5,679 nucleotides of DNA from Deltaproteobacteria bacterium (lineage in GTDB: Bacteria; Desulfobacterota; Desulfobacteria; Desulfobacterales; SURF-15): positions 1 to 5,679 of the forward strand of contig JAHEHB010000362.1 in assembly GCA_024644775.1 (NCBI GenBank), read 5' to 3'. The position numbers and the translations under genes were made by a program. Below the pieces are notes generated by a model, which was not told the origin of the DNA, searched no databases, and was given only the letters and a program-made list of their open reading frames with translations. Positions 5,327 to 5,679 of the stretch are shown here, piece after piece (within the stretch, counting starts at the first letter, position 1; each line of letters starts with the position of its first letter).

Positions 5327-5679
5327 ATGCCTGCAGCAGAAAAACATCTATCGGGAAAGGTTGCCTGGATAACCGGTTCTTCACGCGGTATTGGGCGGTC
5401 TATCATTACGCAATTAGCAAAAGCCGGAGCCGATGTTGTCTTACATGGTACCCATCAAAATTCGCCGCGCACCTTTAATGAGGGTGACACATTACAAACC
5501 GTGGCCCAGGGCATTGAACAAACATACAGTGTTCGGTGTCTACCGGTTCACGGAGATCTCACACAAGAAAGCACCGTTCAGCAGATTGTCGAGCAGATCC
5601 ACGGCCAACTAGAAAAAATCGATATTCTGGTGCATTGCGCGGGTGGTGACATCGGTACAAAGGGGGTTCAAGCGCCTCT
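5327..5679 (+). CDS. Short-chain dehydrogenase/reductase (SDR), N-terminal part only
   Basis: The gene starts at ATG 5327 with AAGGAGA 6 nt upstream and runs off the right edge after 117 codons. The protein shows a classical SDR Rossmann fold start: T16-G-S-S-R-G-I-G23 for cofactor binding, D77 in G-D-L-T (adenine-ring contact), and H-C-A-G (103-106) in place of the usual N-N-A-G. R20 within the glycine motif hints at NADPH use, though this is not decisive. The catalytic Ser-Tyr-Lys lie beyond the window. A long loop between about residues 43 and 66 is somewhat larger than in FabG. Classical SDRs are about 250 residues and act on alcohols, sugars or 3-oxoacyl groups. With a 2-keto acid aldolase and hydroxyacid dehydrogenase nearby, oxidation of a sugar or polyol is possible, but the substrate is unknown. 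Confidence 0.92.
   Translation, partial: MPAAEKHLSGKVAWITGSSRGIGRSIITQLAKAGADVVLHGTHQNSPRTFNEGDTLQTVAQGIEQTYSVRCLPVHGDLTQESTVQQIVEQIHGQLEKIDILVHCAGGDIGTKGVQAP

Overview
The window looks like a piece of a Gram-negative chromosome with short intergenic gaps and good Shine-Dalgarno sites. The mix of an HpcH/HpaI aldolase, a 2-hydroxyacid dehydrogenase, a URO-D/methyltransferase-type protein, a possible NqrM-like peptide and a DUF898-M48 pair fits a deltaproteobacterium (Desulfobacterota). That assignment is an inference from gene content, not a proof. No rRNA, tRNA, CRISPR array, transposase or phage gene is visible.

Region 1 (1-1310, + strand) holds the 3' end of a YjgN/DUF898 membrane protein gene. 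It overlaps by ATGA a complete gene for a membrane-anchored M48 zinc metallopeptidase, so the two are probably translationally coupled and act at the inner membrane.

Region 2 (1150-3642, - strand) is a three-gene operon read leftward: an HpcH/HpaI-type aldolase, 13 bp later a D-2-hydroxyacid dehydrogenase, then after a terminator-like hairpin a URO-D family gene. The aldolase and dehydrogenase are intact and keep their catalytic residues. They suit catabolism of a 2-keto acid or sugar acid, but the substrate cannot be read from the sequence. The URO-D gene is broken: recognisable protein stops near residue 150, where its reading frame runs antisense into the M48 gene. This marks a likely deletion or rearrangement joint near 1300-1311, and the M48 stop codon lies in the joined URO-D sequence. 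A promoter-like site and a near-perfect 22-bp inverted repeat lie upstream of the operon.

Region 3 (3840-4760) has a small single-pass membrane peptide with three cysteines on the + strand, convergent with a phosphinothricin-acetyltransferase-like GNAT gene on the - strand. Between their 3' ends is a pair of REP-like hairpins in opposite orientation, each led by GTGGGA.

Region 4 (4761-5326) has no convincing gene. It holds inverted repeats and a good + strand intrinsic terminator with no gene in front of it, followed by the start of a short-chain dehydrogenase gene that runs off the right edge. The SDR may belong to the same catabolic locus as the aldolase and dehydrogenase, but no shared regulation can be shown here. 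I see no clear new defence or mobile system. The most unusual items are the broken URO-D joint, the REP pair, the operator-like repeat and the orphan structured region before the SDR gene.
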